From Vogesella oryzae (GTDB lineage Bacteria > Pseudomonadota > Gammaproteobacteria > Burkholderiales > Chromobacteriaceae), in assembly GCF_902829295.1 (NCBI RefSeq), contig NZ_CADEPL010000024.1:1-52042 (forward strand): DNA of 52,042 bases, read 5' to 3'. Below the pieces are notes generated by a model. That model saw only the letters and a program-made list of their open reading frames with translations, ran no database searches and was not told the DNA's origin. The position numbers were made by a program, and so were the translations under genes. How positions within the stretch are numbered: the stretch's first letter is position 1; every line of letters starts with the position of its first letter. This document shows, one piece after another, positions 37,391-46,678 of this stretch.

Positions 37391-37424
37391 AGTAAAAAAT
37401 GACGAGCACCGGCACGATGCTCGC
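37391..37424 (-). terminator. Rho-independent terminator of the PLD three-gene operon
   Basis: Arms CGAGCA (37403-37408) and TGCTCG (37418-37423); on the minus strand a T-run (ATTTTTTA) follows. It lies ~10 bp past the last stop codon of the minus-strand operon, between convergent gajB and that operon. Confidence 0.75.
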
Positions 37425-37433
37425 CTAATGAAT

Positions 37434-38300
37434 TTATAGTGCTCCTCTGTCAAATTTATTCATTTCTCTAAATAGTGAGAATTTTTGATCGAACTGCTGG
37501 GTATACCCAGTTTCGACTATTCCTTCAGTATTACGAAGTGTCGCGATATATTTAAATTTTGCACTGTCCTGTAGCCAAAGAGAGAAATTGACCTGTCTAG
37601 TGAAGGGGTCTATAGACAAAGGAGATCGTGCGAGCGCTTCGAATAGGTTTGGTGTCTTCGATACTGCCGTTGCAAACAGTGCGCTCAATTCCCCTTGAAT
37701 ATAATTGCTTTTTTTAAACAGACCTAGGAAAAAATCAGTATGACGGCTTGGGTCTAGGTGTCCTTGCTCAACCAATAATATTAGATTATTAACAATCCAA
37801 GTAAAAATGACACGTTCTTCATTGAGTAAGCGTGTTAACGCATATTGAAAAAATGTGTCATTTGAAAAAGATGGCAGGTGCTGCGATTCGATTTTTGAAT
37901 GAACAAAAAAACGATACAGTGAAGAGTTGTCCGAACTGTCGATCAAATCGATATTTCCATTAACTATTGCAATGGCGTTGGCCATTTCGCTGAGTATAGT
38001 TATTGAACTGCCAATCCACTCTTTGCTACTAGTCCTTTGCAGCTCATCTATCAATATGGCTGATATTAAATGGAGATTATCTAACTCGGCTAAAGTCGCC
38101 TTTTCTTCTGTCGATAATGAATCAAAATTTTCCAAAAACTGATTATTTAGCGCGCGCCTTGCCGAACTAGACGCGTGATACTTGATTAAATCGATAAAAG
38201 CACTTACACGGTCTTTTTCATTTGGTGGTGCGTAAAACTCGGAATTGTTTTTAATGTGGTGGCCAGCTTGAACACCTGCCTTCATCTCTTCAAAGGTCAT
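37434..38300 (-). CDS. Protein of unknown function (PLD operon, third gene)
   Basis: A 288-residue, mostly helical soluble protein; no family recognised. The start at 38300 has GAGGAG 8 bp upstream and makes a 4-bp ATGA overlap with the preceding gene, better than a GTG three codons earlier. No catalytic motif stands out; the alpha-solenoid-like pattern could suit a sensor or scaffold, which is a guess. AT-rich relative to the rest of the element. Confidence 0.72.
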   Translation of the reverse strand: MTFEEMKAGVQAGHHIKNNSEFYAPPNEKDRVSAFIDLIKYHASSSARRALNNQFLENFDSLSTEEKATLAELDNLHLISAILIDELQRTSSKEWIGSSITILSEMANAIAIVNGNIDLIDSSDNSSLYRFFVHSKIESQHLPSFSNDTFFQYALTRLLNEERVIFTWIVNNLILLVEQGHLDPSRHTDFFLGLFKKSNYIQGELSALFATAVSKTPNLFEALARSPLSIDPFTRQVNFSLWLQDSAKFKYIATLRNTEGIVETGYTQQFDQKFSLFREMNKFDRGAL

Positions 38301-38893
38301 CGCGACCACTCCTCAATGTAATCTGTCAAATTTTTTCCGTTTTGTTTTGCGCGATCAATAAACTGAAGGAGTGTCCTCCTGAAGGTTCTATTGGTGATAC
38401 GTATTAGGCTCGAATACTTTGTGAGGAACATGCTCAACGACCCGCCTGAAGAAACCAACAGCCCGTCTTTATCTTCATCCGTGCAAAAAAAGAATCGATC
38501 GTGAAATTCGAAATCCGTTACAACCACCTCAAACGACGCAAATATACCTTTTTGAGTCAGATCATCAACAATGTTTTTGATGGTTGTTGCTGTCGTAACT
38601 TTGTCGGGGGATTTATCTTCACCATTTTTTACCCGATTCAAAAAGGTTATTACGGTAATGTTTCTTTCTGATTGGGTCGAAAATAGCTCCAAAATAGTCC
38701 CAATATCCCGCTCTAGGAGATACGGATCAATGATCGTAATGTCTTTGCAGTTTTTAATATCAAAAGCGTGAGTTAAGCGCTGCCTGGCTTTTGCTTCGTC
38801 AATGTAGCCTGCTTCGAGCATTGGAATGGAAGTCAGTGGGTCATAATCAGACTCTGCAGCAATGCTTGTTCTGCGTTGATTCCAGTTAGACAT
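38297..38893 (-). CDS. PLD-like nuclease/phosphodiesterase-domain protein (PLD operon, second gene)
   Basis: A 198-residue protein with a single phospholipase-D-type half: strands DITIIDPYLLERDIGTIL and NITVITFLNR, then the motif region FHDRFFFCTDEDKDGLLVSSGGSLSMF. The family HxK is replaced by HDR, but the SGGSL segment is typical, as in small PLD-fold proteins of defence operons. Catalytic competence is uncertain. Overlaps the upstream gene by 8 bp and the downstream gene by 4 bp, so translation is tightly coupled. Confidence 0.68.
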   Translation of the reverse strand: MSNWNQRRTSIAAESDYDPLTSIPMLEAGYIDEAKARQRLTHAFDIKNCKDITIIDPYLLERDIGTILELFSTQSERNITVITFLNRVKNGEDKSPDKVTTATTIKNIVDDLTQKGIFASFEVVVTDFEFHDRFFFCTDEDKDGLLVSSGGSLSMFLTKYSSLIRITNRTFRRTLLQFIDRAKQNGKNLTDYIEEWSR

Positions 38894-39731
38894 CGAACGA
38901 CCTCGTTGAAGAGCTGGTTTGCTTAATTATTTTATCTCCTGCAATTATTCGCTTTTCCTGGTTGATGTTTGTTGTGATACTAATTCGCTTTAGCAGGCTA
39001 AAGCTTGATTTATATATAATTCGCCCCTCGTGCTCAATTGTCGTGGTATGTCGATCAGGAACAAAGCCGCAGTTGATTTCATGTAAATCACCGTCGAGTG
39101 TAATGTCAGAGATGTAGCTGGTAGAGTCCGAAAAGGACTCGAGGTGTACTTGTGCACCGGGGTATAGGTTAAAAAAATCCTGAAGGGCTATTCTGTATCC
39201 AACTAGATTGTCTGCCTGACAACCCTTGAAGGTTTCTTCAATTCTCGTTGGTTCATATATTGTGAAGGTTCCGATGAGATGAGGATTTTCTTGTAGGTCA
39301 ATGCAATAACGATCTTTCATTGCATCGAAAGATTCTTTATGGGATCTTATGTAATCTACTGGGTGTGTCGCACCTGGAAAAGAATCTCCAAAGTGGGCTT
39401 TTGCAAAGGTGCAGAGACTAATAAATGGGTTGAAATTTTTTTCCTCATTGCTTTGTTCAATGAAAAAACTTTCTGTCTCAGGAAGATTAAAGTGAATATC
39501 AAGATCGAATTTGGAATTCAGGTGAAAGGTGCCCTGACTAATAGCGTTGTCTATTTCTGACCGGTCTTCTATATCTTTAAAATAGGCTGAGATGCCTTTG
39601 TATTCAAATCTCTTCCAGATGTGTACAAAATAGTCGAGATCTGAAAGTATCCAGACTATTGAATGTCCATACAATAATTGCTGGCTTTTGTTTTCGACGA
39701 ACAGAAGTGTTCTTAATACAGTTTTTGGCAT
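38886..39731 (-). CDS. Protein of unknown function (PLD operon, first gene)
   Basis: A 281-residue protein that I do not recognise. The start at 39731 is preceded by a good AAGGA site; the frame extends 32 codons further upstream without one. No membrane segment or known motif; mixed alpha/beta with aromatic-rich strands (HSIVWILSDLDYFVHIWKRF, IGTFTIYEP). It ends inside the start of the PLD gene (8-bp overlap). Likely the specificity or sensing partner of the operon; inference only. Confidence 0.7.
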   Translation of the reverse strand: MPKTVLRTLLFVENKSQQLLYGHSIVWILSDLDYFVHIWKRFEYKGISAYFKDIEDRSEIDNAISQGTFHLNSKFDLDIHFNLPETESFFIEQSNEEKNFNPFISLCTFAKAHFGDSFPGATHPVDYIRSHKESFDAMKDRYCIDLQENPHLIGTFTIYEPTRIEETFKGCQADNLVGYRIALQDFFNLYPGAQVHLESFSDSTSYISDITLDGDLHEINCGFVPDRHTTTIEHEGRIIYKSSFSLLKRISITTNINQEKRIIAGDKIIKQTSSSTRSFDV

Positions 39732-40191
39732 TTTTATCCTTGATAGGCTCTGACTAAATGCTACTTGGCAAGGGGCTGTTTTTTTGAAATATATTTTCGT
39801 CGGAAGTATAAAATTAGAGGGCCTCACTGAAGAGCTGATAATATTTTATAGTGGCTGCAGAAAGCCAGATTTTACGCGTGAGCGACTAGCCTATAGCTGT
39901 TGCAAAGCTTCTGCATGTCGTTCGTTAAGGTCGATCAGGACATATTCATCACAAGCCCGATGTCATGAATGAGACGCTATCGTATTGCTTGGTAAAGATC
40001 AAGTCCCTGTCGTCTTAGTGCAATTTCGTAACTATACGCAGATCATTATTTCCCATGAGGCTATCAATCGGTGGCCGCGTAGCGATCTGGTCGTCGACTT
40101 ACAATGCTTTCATCGAGTTCGTTAACCACGAAGAGCCGAAATCCAAGTGGAATATCGAAATCAGCACATGCCTATGTTCACGAGCAATAGC
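39732..40191. other. Interval without a supported gene
   Basis: About 460 bp between the first PLD-operon gene and the end of the membrane-protein gene. Only short unconvincing reading frames. It must contain the promoter of the PLD operon; no promoter consensus was convincing by eye. Confidence 0.45.
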
Positions 40192-41235
40192 TCAGTGTGA
40201 TGGTAGATCGTCGCATTTTACGGGAGGCTCAAAATTAATATCTCCCGATGGAGATATTTTGGCCAGAAGAAACTTTGCATCCCCTAGTGGTGATAATTTG
40301 TATTGTGAGTCCAATTTGCATTCACGCCCTTCATACATGTCGAAATGGTAAATAAGCCGTGGGGCTAGATATGAAATTTTACTTTCGTACCAGTTCGAAA
40401 ATTTCTGCCCTGATGTGAAGATGTAGAATCCAAGAAATGAGTAAAATATAAACTGAAATAGTCTTGTCGCTGATTTGAAACGGATTGTTGATTCAGGAAT
40501 GGTTCCGGCGAACAGCCACTGTGTAAAATTGGGGACAGTATTACCTACTATGGTAGTGAACATTACCAGGGAAGACATAGCAATGCCAGAGGCAAAGACA
40601 ATGCCTCCTGCAAAAATCATTAGGATAGGAATCATTAGGATTGCTATGAATAAAACCGTTCGTACAAAATTTGTTGGCGCCACATGCACTATTTGAGAAA
40701 CTGCTTGCCCAGCCAAGGAGTATGCGAAGTTCGAGGCAGCCGCAAATGTGATGCCGATTATCGCCTTGCCTAAAATATTTTCAGATAGAGCTTTGTACCA
40801 CCGTAACACGTCATGTAAAGCAATATATCCATAAAATAATAGGAGGCCACTGAAATAAAATCCCAAAAATGGCTTTCCGCCAACCAGGTAAAATGGAATG
40901 GTGGAAGTGGTTAGCAAACAAGCATTTACATATAGCTTTTGCTCGGCTGTAAGTTTTTTATACGTGTCTGTAGTTTTGTTAAATAAATCGTTTATTCGCT
41001 CGCGATATGGAAATATTAAATATAGTGAGTAGAGCAATGCAAACAGAAATAGAAGCTTTGTAAATGCAAAAATGTAAGTTAGTCTCCATTGTTCTTGTAC
41101 TCCTAATGATGTAATGCCAAAGCCTAAGATGCAGAATGGTATTCGCTTGGCTAGTAATTTGAGTTTGTCTCGCTGTTCGGTGTTAAGCCATTTGAGAGAT
41201 ATGTTCCCGGTTTGTCTGGATTTTTTGCTTTTCAT
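40192..41235 (-). CDS. Polytopic membrane protein, unknown
   Basis: A 347-residue protein with a Lys/Arg-rich N terminus and about eight hydrophobic helices (~33-50, 54-75, 103-120, 125-145, 158-180, 190-210, 212-235, 275-292), then a polar ~60-residue tail (ISYLAPRLIYHFDMYEGREC). Not recognised. AT-rich like the PLD operon, same strand, ~100 bp downstream of tniQ. It may be a cargo gene of its own or part of an abortive-infection type module; no evidence either way. Confidence 0.68.
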   Translation of the reverse strand: MKSKKSRQTGNISLKWLNTEQRDKLKLLAKRIPFCILGFGITSLGVQEQWRLTYIFAFTKLLFLFALLYSLYLIFPYRERINDLFNKTTDTYKKLTAEQKLYVNACLLTTSTIPFYLVGGKPFLGFYFSGLLLFYGYIALHDVLRWYKALSENILGKAIIGITFAAASNFAYSLAGQAVSQIVHVAPTNFVRTVLFIAILMIPILMIFAGGIVFASGIAMSSLVMFTTIVGNTVPNFTQWLFAGTIPESTIRFKSATRLFQFIFYSFLGFYIFTSGQKFSNWYESKISYLAPRLIYHFDMYEGRECKLDSQYKLSPLGDAKFLLAKISPSGDINFEPPVKCDDLPSH

Positions 41236-41338
41236 CGCTGTGATGCTCTGATTTTAAGGTGAATAATAATGCTACATGTGGGGTGGTTTTGTCGTTTAAT
41301 TGTTGCAAGAATTGATTGGGTAAGTGTGAATGTTTTCT

Positions 41339-42868
41339 TCATGTGAATTGGCCGCTTTTCAGCATGCGCATTGGTAGAGCGCTGTAAAGGCTGCAGGCAC
41401 TAGCCGACAATCCTTTGTGTGTTAGCGAACTTGTGAAAACTCTATTTTCATCAGGTGCCGGTGAGAGCTGTGGGCGGAGATGGTGCCAATACCAGAGTAG
41501 CCATGCAGCCGCTTGTACACGTGATCTGGGCACTTCGTAGAACGTTGCATTAGGGATTGGGCTGGCGAGCTGGTACAAGCTAGCCAGGGTCAACTTGGAT
41601 AGTGACTTGATGGAGACCTGAAGACCATACCGTGCGACTAGGATAAATTTAGTGCGTAGCAGAAGAAGGCGCTGGCTCCGGTCAAGCGTTCCGGCAATTT
41701 GGTGGTCGATTTCTACGACCGCCATTTCATAGCTGTCGAAGTTCACCCGGTGCAGAGGATGCAAGTGGCGCCAAGCAGGCGTGATGTTCTTGCCAGCAAG
41801 GCGCTGGGCAGCCGTTAAGTTATACCCACCAGTCTGTTTGGCTACAGCATCCATGATGGCTTCGGCTTCCATCTCAGTGGTCGCAGTAATACGCTGGTTT
41901 AAGGGGTGTACTACTTGGTAGTACCAGTACGGCAGTATGCCTGCAGGTGAACACAACTCTGCGCTGCGAAAACTGTGTACTTTGATATCTGTTAAAAAGT
42001 CCTCTGGCCAATTGTTTAGCCATTGTGCCAACTGCTCCAAGATGACCCGTCGTTCTTCCAAGGGGCGCGACTCAAAGACTGGGGCGTGTTTTTTGACATT
42101 GGTGCTACGCTGTTTCTGTGCCCGTAGGCCACCAGTTAATAAGGCGCGAAGTCCCTCAAAAAATAAAACAGAGTGCAAACTGGGATTGTCGCCGAGTGCA
42201 ATGTAGCCATTCTTTAGCGTGTCCTCCAACTTGGCTTGAAGGGCTGCGAGTGGTGGGCTGACGGGCAACAGTGTTTGCTGTGTCAACAGCTTTTGGCAGG
42301 CATGACAGGTGATCAGAGTAAGCCGAGTGGGGAGATAGCACCGGGCGCCCATATCGGAGCGGTGCGGAACAATAGGTGCGCCGCACGCGGGACAGGTATC
42401 TACCAGTAAGCACTGGTGGGTTAAGCAGGCAGTGGCCCAAGCCATGCGCCAGAGACGCCGGTAGTACCTGCTTTTCTCTTCGGATAGACATGCCGGGCAG
42501 TACATCAGACCTGGGTGTTGGCGGGTACGATGGAAAATTCCAAGCGGCACGATCCAATGGCTTTTACCTAACGGGGAAATTGTCTCTGTTAACCAACCTT
42601 CCAGATCACCTAGTGTGGTGTGCTTTGCTTGTTGGAGATGCGTACCAGTAGCTTGGCAAATTCCCTGCAGCAGCCACACCGGGGCTAGCCGGTCTATATC
42701 TCGGTTCCAGACTGGGCTCTGCCGACCGAAGAGCAGGGTACACATCGATTCGATCTTGAGTTGATGTGCATGAGCAAAGCGTATCAGCCAAGAGCTGAGA
42801 AGCTCGTCAGGACGAGGTTTGACATGCAGTGGCCAAACGCTGCCCGATAACCCTTCTAGCGAAGTCAA
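41339..42868 (-). CDS. tniQ: TniQ/TnsD-family target-selection protein
   Basis: A 509-residue protein, the size of Tn7 TnsD. N-terminal TniQ domain: WPLHVKPRPDELLSSWLIRFAHAHQL, then zinc-finger cysteines/histidines (YCPACLSEE ... LTHQC ... CPACGAPI ... CHACQ) and a DNA-binding C-terminal half. It probably recognises the comM target and recruits TnsC. Overlaps tnsC by 4 bp as the last gene of the tnsABC-tniQ operon. The assignment of comM recognition to this protein rather than to another factor is inference. Confidence 0.9.
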   Translation of the reverse strand: MTSLEGLSGSVWPLHVKPRPDELLSSWLIRFAHAHQLKIESMCTLLFGRQSPVWNRDIDRLAPVWLLQGICQATGTHLQQAKHTTLGDLEGWLTETISPLGKSHWIVPLGIFHRTRQHPGLMYCPACLSEEKSRYYRRLWRMAWATACLTHQCLLVDTCPACGAPIVPHRSDMGARCYLPTRLTLITCHACQKLLTQQTLLPVSPPLAALQAKLEDTLKNGYIALGDNPSLHSVLFFEGLRALLTGGLRAQKQRSTNVKKHAPVFESRPLEERRVILEQLAQWLNNWPEDFLTDIKVHSFRSAELCSPAGILPYWYYQVVHPLNQRITATTEMEAEAIMDAVAKQTGGYNLTAAQRLAGKNITPAWRHLHPLHRVNFDSYEMAVVEIDHQIAGTLDRSQRLLLLRTKFILVARYGLQVSIKSLSKLTLASLYQLASPIPNATFYEVPRSRVQAAAWLLWYWHHLRPQLSPAPDENRVFTSSLTHKGLSASACSLYSALPMRMLKSGQFT

Positions 42869-43758
42869 AGGAGTTCATCTCCTTGGCTGCCTTTGCGAGC
42901 AACATAAGGGCAACTATCGATAATTCCCGGCGTAATACGTTCGGTAGCAGTTTGAATCGCATGCTGCGCAGCGCTGCGTACAATTTTAGATAATTCACCG
43001 ATTACCCCTTCGCTCATACCAAACAGCTTACGGGCGAGGTCACCCTTGTGAAGATCCGAGGCGTACTTGAGCGGCAGTGTGTATTCGAAGCTGTAGAGCA
43101 ACCTCCGGAAGGCGTCATTTTCTTGCCAGCGTGGCAAAGGGCGTATTGGAAAACGGCTTTCAATCTGCGCATCACTCTTCACGGCTTGGATCGCGTCTTG
43201 CGTGCCAGCAGCAACGATGCAAATCTGCAGTTCATTGCTAAGGTACTTGAGCATATTCAGGAAAAATCGCTGCTTGGTCACACTGCCGGCCAGGAGCGCG
43301 TTCAGTTCATCGATCATCAGCACACGGGTTTGCACCCGGCTCAGCATGTCCATCAAGCGCAGCAGCTTACGGTCAGCGGCCTCATTGGTCGGGACCGTCA
43401 TCCCGAGCATTACCAGCATCTTGTTCAGGAAGATGTGTTCGCTGGGGCCGGGCGGCGACTGGATGTAAACCACCGGGGCATAGATCGCATCCTGATCAAG
43501 CTGTTCGTCAGCTGGATGGCGTTTCAAAAACTCGCGCAAGATTTCGGTTTTGCCATTATTCGAGCGACCGGCCAGCAAGATGTTTGGCATCCGATTGGTC
43601 TTGGGATGGACGAGTAGGTCTTCCATCTCGGCCAGCACTTCCACCGCTCTTGGGTAGGGAATGAAGATTGGCTGGTCGATATGAGCGATACGTTCGGCAT
43701 TAGTGGCTGAGAGTAGGGATGCTGCTCGTGGGGAAAGCTTGCGTTGGGGCTCCGTCAT
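42865..43758 (-). CDS. tnsC: TnsC/TniB-family AAA+ transposition regulator
   Basis: A 297-residue AAA+ ATPase. Walker A GRSNNGKT (64-71), Walker B RVLMIDELNAL (~148-158), sensor region IVAAGTQDAIQ, ESRFPIRPLPRW; the compact TniB size rather than the long Tn7 TnsC. Known role: ATP-dependent filament or ring linking the target selector to TnsA-TnsB. Overlaps tniQ by 4 bp; 5 bp after tnsB. Confidence 0.92.
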   Translation of the reverse strand: MTEPQRKLSPRAASLLSATNAERIAHIDQPIFIPYPRAVEVLAEMEDLLVHPKTNRMPNILLAGRSNNGKTEILREFLKRHPADEQLDQDAIYAPVVYIQSPPGPSEHIFLNKMLVMLGMTVPTNEAADRKLLRLMDMLSRVQTRVLMIDELNALLAGSVTKQRFFLNMLKYLSNELQICIVAAGTQDAIQAVKSDAQIESRFPIRPLPRWQENDAFRRLLYSFEYTLPLKYASDLHKGDLARKLFGMSEGVIGELSKIVRSAAQHAIQTATERITPGIIDSCPYVARKGSQGDELL

Positions 43759-43763
43759 AACCG

Positions 43764-45668
43764 TTACGCTTCCCGAATATTGTCGAACGGCTGCACATCG
43801 TCAATGTCATTGTCGACGGTAGATGGCGGCGGTGCGGTGGGTGCATCGGGGGTAGGCGCGCGCTTTTCCTGACCGACTTTGTGCTGCTTGTTCCACGTTT
43901 TTTGGCGTTGCTGGATGCGACGTGCCACTTTTGTTTTATGCGCTTCGTTGGAGACCACTTCACGCATGCGGTCGATGGTGCGAAAGATCAATTCTTCGTT
44001 GGTGCTGGAAGTAGATTCGTCCCGTAGTTGTTTCTTAGCCTGGCGCAGCTCCCACAAGCTAATGGTGGGGCGGGCAAGGTTACGGTAGGGGACTTCAATA
44101 TATTGCTGACTCTCATCGTCAAAGAACCAGATTCGGCTGAGGTCACGCGGGTCATAACGGCAGACGAATTGACGCTTGAGTTTCTGGGTCGACGGGTCTT
44201 TGGCGTGTATGAAGCGGCGCAGTGCATCCGACCAGTAGTTCACGCCTTCGAAGGCGATGCCGTACTCCTGCACAGTGCGCTCTACGTACGGCAGGAAATC
44301 CAGTCTGAGGCGGTCTTCGTCGGGATAGCGGGCCGGAATGCCGCGTCCGAGGATGGTGGCGCCGTCACCGAGTAGCCCTAACTCCCATTGTGCTTGAGGA
44401 GGGCGACCGTCGTTACCCGCGTGCGGCTGTTGATGATAGACCCCTAGCAGGAATAGTGTGAACCACACTTCCAGGGCATCGAGCGTCATGACGGCTTTGC
44501 CTTCGGCGTCATAGTCGCGGCGCATCCGAGGGTTAGAAAACGTGGTGCCTGGCAATTCGTTGTGAACTTCGCTCATGTAAGTGCGAAAAGCCCGTTCAAC
44601 ATGCCCGCCGTACTGGGGGCGTCCTTTTGGACGGCGTTGGGCGATGATGCCGTATTCCTTGGCTGCTCTACCCAGCATGGTGCCGCGAAATTCTTTGGCA
44701 TTGTCGGTATGGATCGTGCGCATCATGCCCCAGCATGGCCATTCGAGGTCATCGATCCCTAAGCGTTGTAAGTAGGCTTCTTTGCCGAGGATCGCTCTTG
44801 AAATGCTGAGGCCGGTTGCCAGGGCTCCGGGGGGATCAAGCGAAATGTAAAAGCCCACCACCATCTTGCTAAACACATCCACGACGATGGTGAGATAGGG
44901 GCGGCCTATTGGCAGGCGGTGCACATCATCGACCGCAATCACATCCATCGGAGTATGGTCGATCTGAACTACGGCCAGAGGATAATCTGCACCAGGGAAA
45001 CTGCCGAGAATGGGTTGGAATTTCTCGTTGGCCGCTTTATAGCCTTCTCGTCTGCGAACGCGTTGGTATTCGTCAATGGCGAGGATACGGGTGCGGACCG
45101 TGTTTGGGTCGGGCGGCGTAAGGCCGGCGTCCAAGCAGCGTTTACGCACTTCCAATGCGGTGCGCGCCGGGGTGCGCCGTTGGCTGGTGAGATAGAACTC
45201 ATCGATGCAGGCTTGAATGATGGCTTCGACTTTTGGGTCTAGACGTCGTGCTCCCTTGTCGCTGCGGGCTTTGCGAAGAAGACATGACACTAGACCCGTA
45301 CTTTCATAATCCAACAGCCAGCGATAGACGGTGGCGGGATGCTTGCCCAGATGCTCTGCTAGTGCATGGACTTCTTGGCGGGTTCGTTTGCCGCGTCCTT
45401 TCTCCACGAGTGGCTGAAGCGCCTCGGCAATATGGCAAGCGCGCTCCCATTCTTCCCGTGGAATGCTAAGTAGATCGCGATGGGTTTGTCTGGTATTGCG
45501 AGCGCTTACATCGGGGTGTAGCCAGGCGGCAGACTTCACCGAGCGTTGACCTTGGTCATCTTCGACCAGCACGGTAGTGACGTTGAGTAGGTCCACGACC
45601 ACATAACGGCGTTCGGTATCGTAGACCACAACACCAGGGAGTAAGCGGAGGAGGGGATGTATTGCCAT
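43764..45668 (-). CDS. tnsB: TnsB/TniA-family DDE transposase
   Basis: A 634-residue transposase. N-terminal helix-turn-helix domains (~75-200, ATVYRWLLDYESTG), retroviral-integrase core with catalytic Asp237 (QIDHT), Asp322 (HTDNAKEF) and Glu358 (GGHVERAF), followed by the C-terminal beta-barrel and a Lys-rich plus Pro-rich tail that in the family contacts TnsC. It should bind the 12-bp terminal repeats and join the 3' ends. Only 3 bp separate it from tnsA. Confidence 0.95.
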   Translation of the reverse strand: MAIHPLLRLLPGVVVYDTERRYVVVDLLNVTTVLVEDDQGQRSVKSAAWLHPDVSARNTRQTHRDLLSIPREEWERACHIAEALQPLVEKGRGKRTRQEVHALAEHLGKHPATVYRWLLDYESTGLVSCLLRKARSDKGARRLDPKVEAIIQACIDEFYLTSQRRTPARTALEVRKRCLDAGLTPPDPNTVRTRILAIDEYQRVRRREGYKAANEKFQPILGSFPGADYPLAVVQIDHTPMDVIAVDDVHRLPIGRPYLTIVVDVFSKMVVGFYISLDPPGALATGLSISRAILGKEAYLQRLGIDDLEWPCWGMMRTIHTDNAKEFRGTMLGRAAKEYGIIAQRRPKGRPQYGGHVERAFRTYMSEVHNELPGTTFSNPRMRRDYDAEGKAVMTLDALEVWFTLFLLGVYHQQPHAGNDGRPPQAQWELGLLGDGATILGRGIPARYPDEDRLRLDFLPYVERTVQEYGIAFEGVNYWSDALRRFIHAKDPSTQKLKRQFVCRYDPRDLSRIWFFDDESQQYIEVPYRNLARPTISLWELRQAKKQLRDESTSSTNEELIFRTIDRMREVVSNEAHKTKVARRIQQRQKTWNKQHKVGQEKRAPTPDAPTAPPPSTVDNDIDDVQPFDNIREA

Positions 45669-45671
45669 TCG

Positions 45672-46400
45672 TCACAAGTCCTCATCGCCAGAGTCTTCGG
45701 CCTGTAGTAATGGGTCGAGCCAAATCCGCGTTTCCATCGTAAGTGGCAGGCTCAGGTCGCAGAGCACGCTTTTTTGAGCGATCAGGCACCACAGCGTCCA
45801 GAGTCCCTCACCTCGCCCAAGGCGGTTCTCTGTTAGGTAACATGCTTCCAGCAGCCCATTGATCGTGGTTTCTTCCATATCGTCCAGCATGCGTATCAGG
45901 CGGTCTCGATGGTTGAGGTGCTGTGGGGCATAGCGATACGACCAAAGGAATTGGATGTTTTGTAGTAGGCCGGTACGAATCCGTCGCTCGGTGAAAATCC
46001 GGAACTCCCAGCCACGTTCGCGGGCGTATGCGCGGGCAGCCTTGAATTTGGGTTTCAAGTCGGCCCAGTTCCGCCGTAAATCATCCTGGTACTTCACCTC
46101 GCACAGCAGTGGCTTACGGGTTGGTTTCCCGGAGGTCGTACGTGGGATAAAGCTCACCAGCAAATCGGGGGTGTAGGAACGCTGAGCGCCAGCCGCGCCA
46201 TTGAACAATATTTCAACTGGCTGCACTTGGAACCAATCGAGTTCGCTGCGCCACGCCATGAGCATGATCAAGTCTCGCTCCAGTGACGACTCGAACTCTT
46301 GGCCGAGCAGCTCACCAGTCAGGCTAATCGTGTTGATGGGAACGCGGCGAACCGCCTCAGGAGTACCCACATTGAGCAGCCAAGAAATAGGATGTTTCAT
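45672..46400 (-). CDS. tnsA: TnsA-family endonuclease
   Basis: A 242-residue restriction-endonuclease-fold protein that cuts the 5' ends so the element moves by cut-and-paste. Catalytic residues: Glu41 (SLERDL), Asp79 (YTPDLLV), Glu101 and Lys103 (CEVKYQ), the equivalents of Tn7 E63, D114, Q130 and K132. The C-terminal TnsC/TnsB contact region follows. First gene of the right-end operon, transcribed inward. Confidence 0.92.
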   Translation of the reverse strand: MKHPISWLLNVGTPEAVRRVPINTISLTGELLGQEFESSLERDLIMLMAWRSELDWFQVQPVEILFNGAAGAQRSYTPDLLVSFIPRTTSGKPTRKPLLCEVKYQDDLRRNWADLKPKFKAARAYARERGWEFRIFTERRIRTGLLQNIQFLWSYRYAPQHLNHRDRLIRMLDDMEETTINGLLEACYLTENRLGRGEGLWTLWCLIAQKSVLCDLSLPLTMETRIWLDPLLQAEDSGDEDL

Positions 46401-46471
46401 CTTAAATTCGCTCCATGTAAGATGACAACGAAATTATCTTCAGCTGATTTGCTCCCACATAGGATTGATCA

Positions 46472-46678
46472 ATGCGCCTCGTTGAATGCCCGTCTTGTTC
46501 CCGCCAAGTAGATATAAAAGCTGACCCATGCCCTGGTTGTGGGCGACCAGATCCCTCTGGAAAAAAAGGGCGAGCAAAGCGTGCTAGCCAACTGTTTGCG
46601 CTGGTTGTTTTGATCATCGGTGGCATCCTCTTCTTCAAAGTGGTCGTGCCGTCATTGCAGGCTGGCCTTCTGAGATGA
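46472..46678 (+). CDS. Small zinc-ribbon membrane protein
   Basis: A 68-residue protein: a C-X2-C...C-X2-C zinc ribbon (CPSCSRQ ... CPGCGRP) at residues ~6-25, a basic GKKGRAKR stretch, and one membrane helix (~40-60). AGGA lies 8 bp upstream. Its 3' end overlaps the convergent gene at 46635 by 44 bp. Function unknown; similar small ribbons are common in proteobacteria. The only plus-strand gene between the tns operon and the right end. Confidence 0.7.
   Translation: MRLVECPSCSRQVDIKADPCPGCGRPDPSGKKGRAKRASQLFALVVLIIGGILFFKVVVPSLQAGLLR

Noticed and set aside
39828-40191. Possible transposase fragment
   Set aside because: Scattered frames only; no motif convincing enough to call a remnant.
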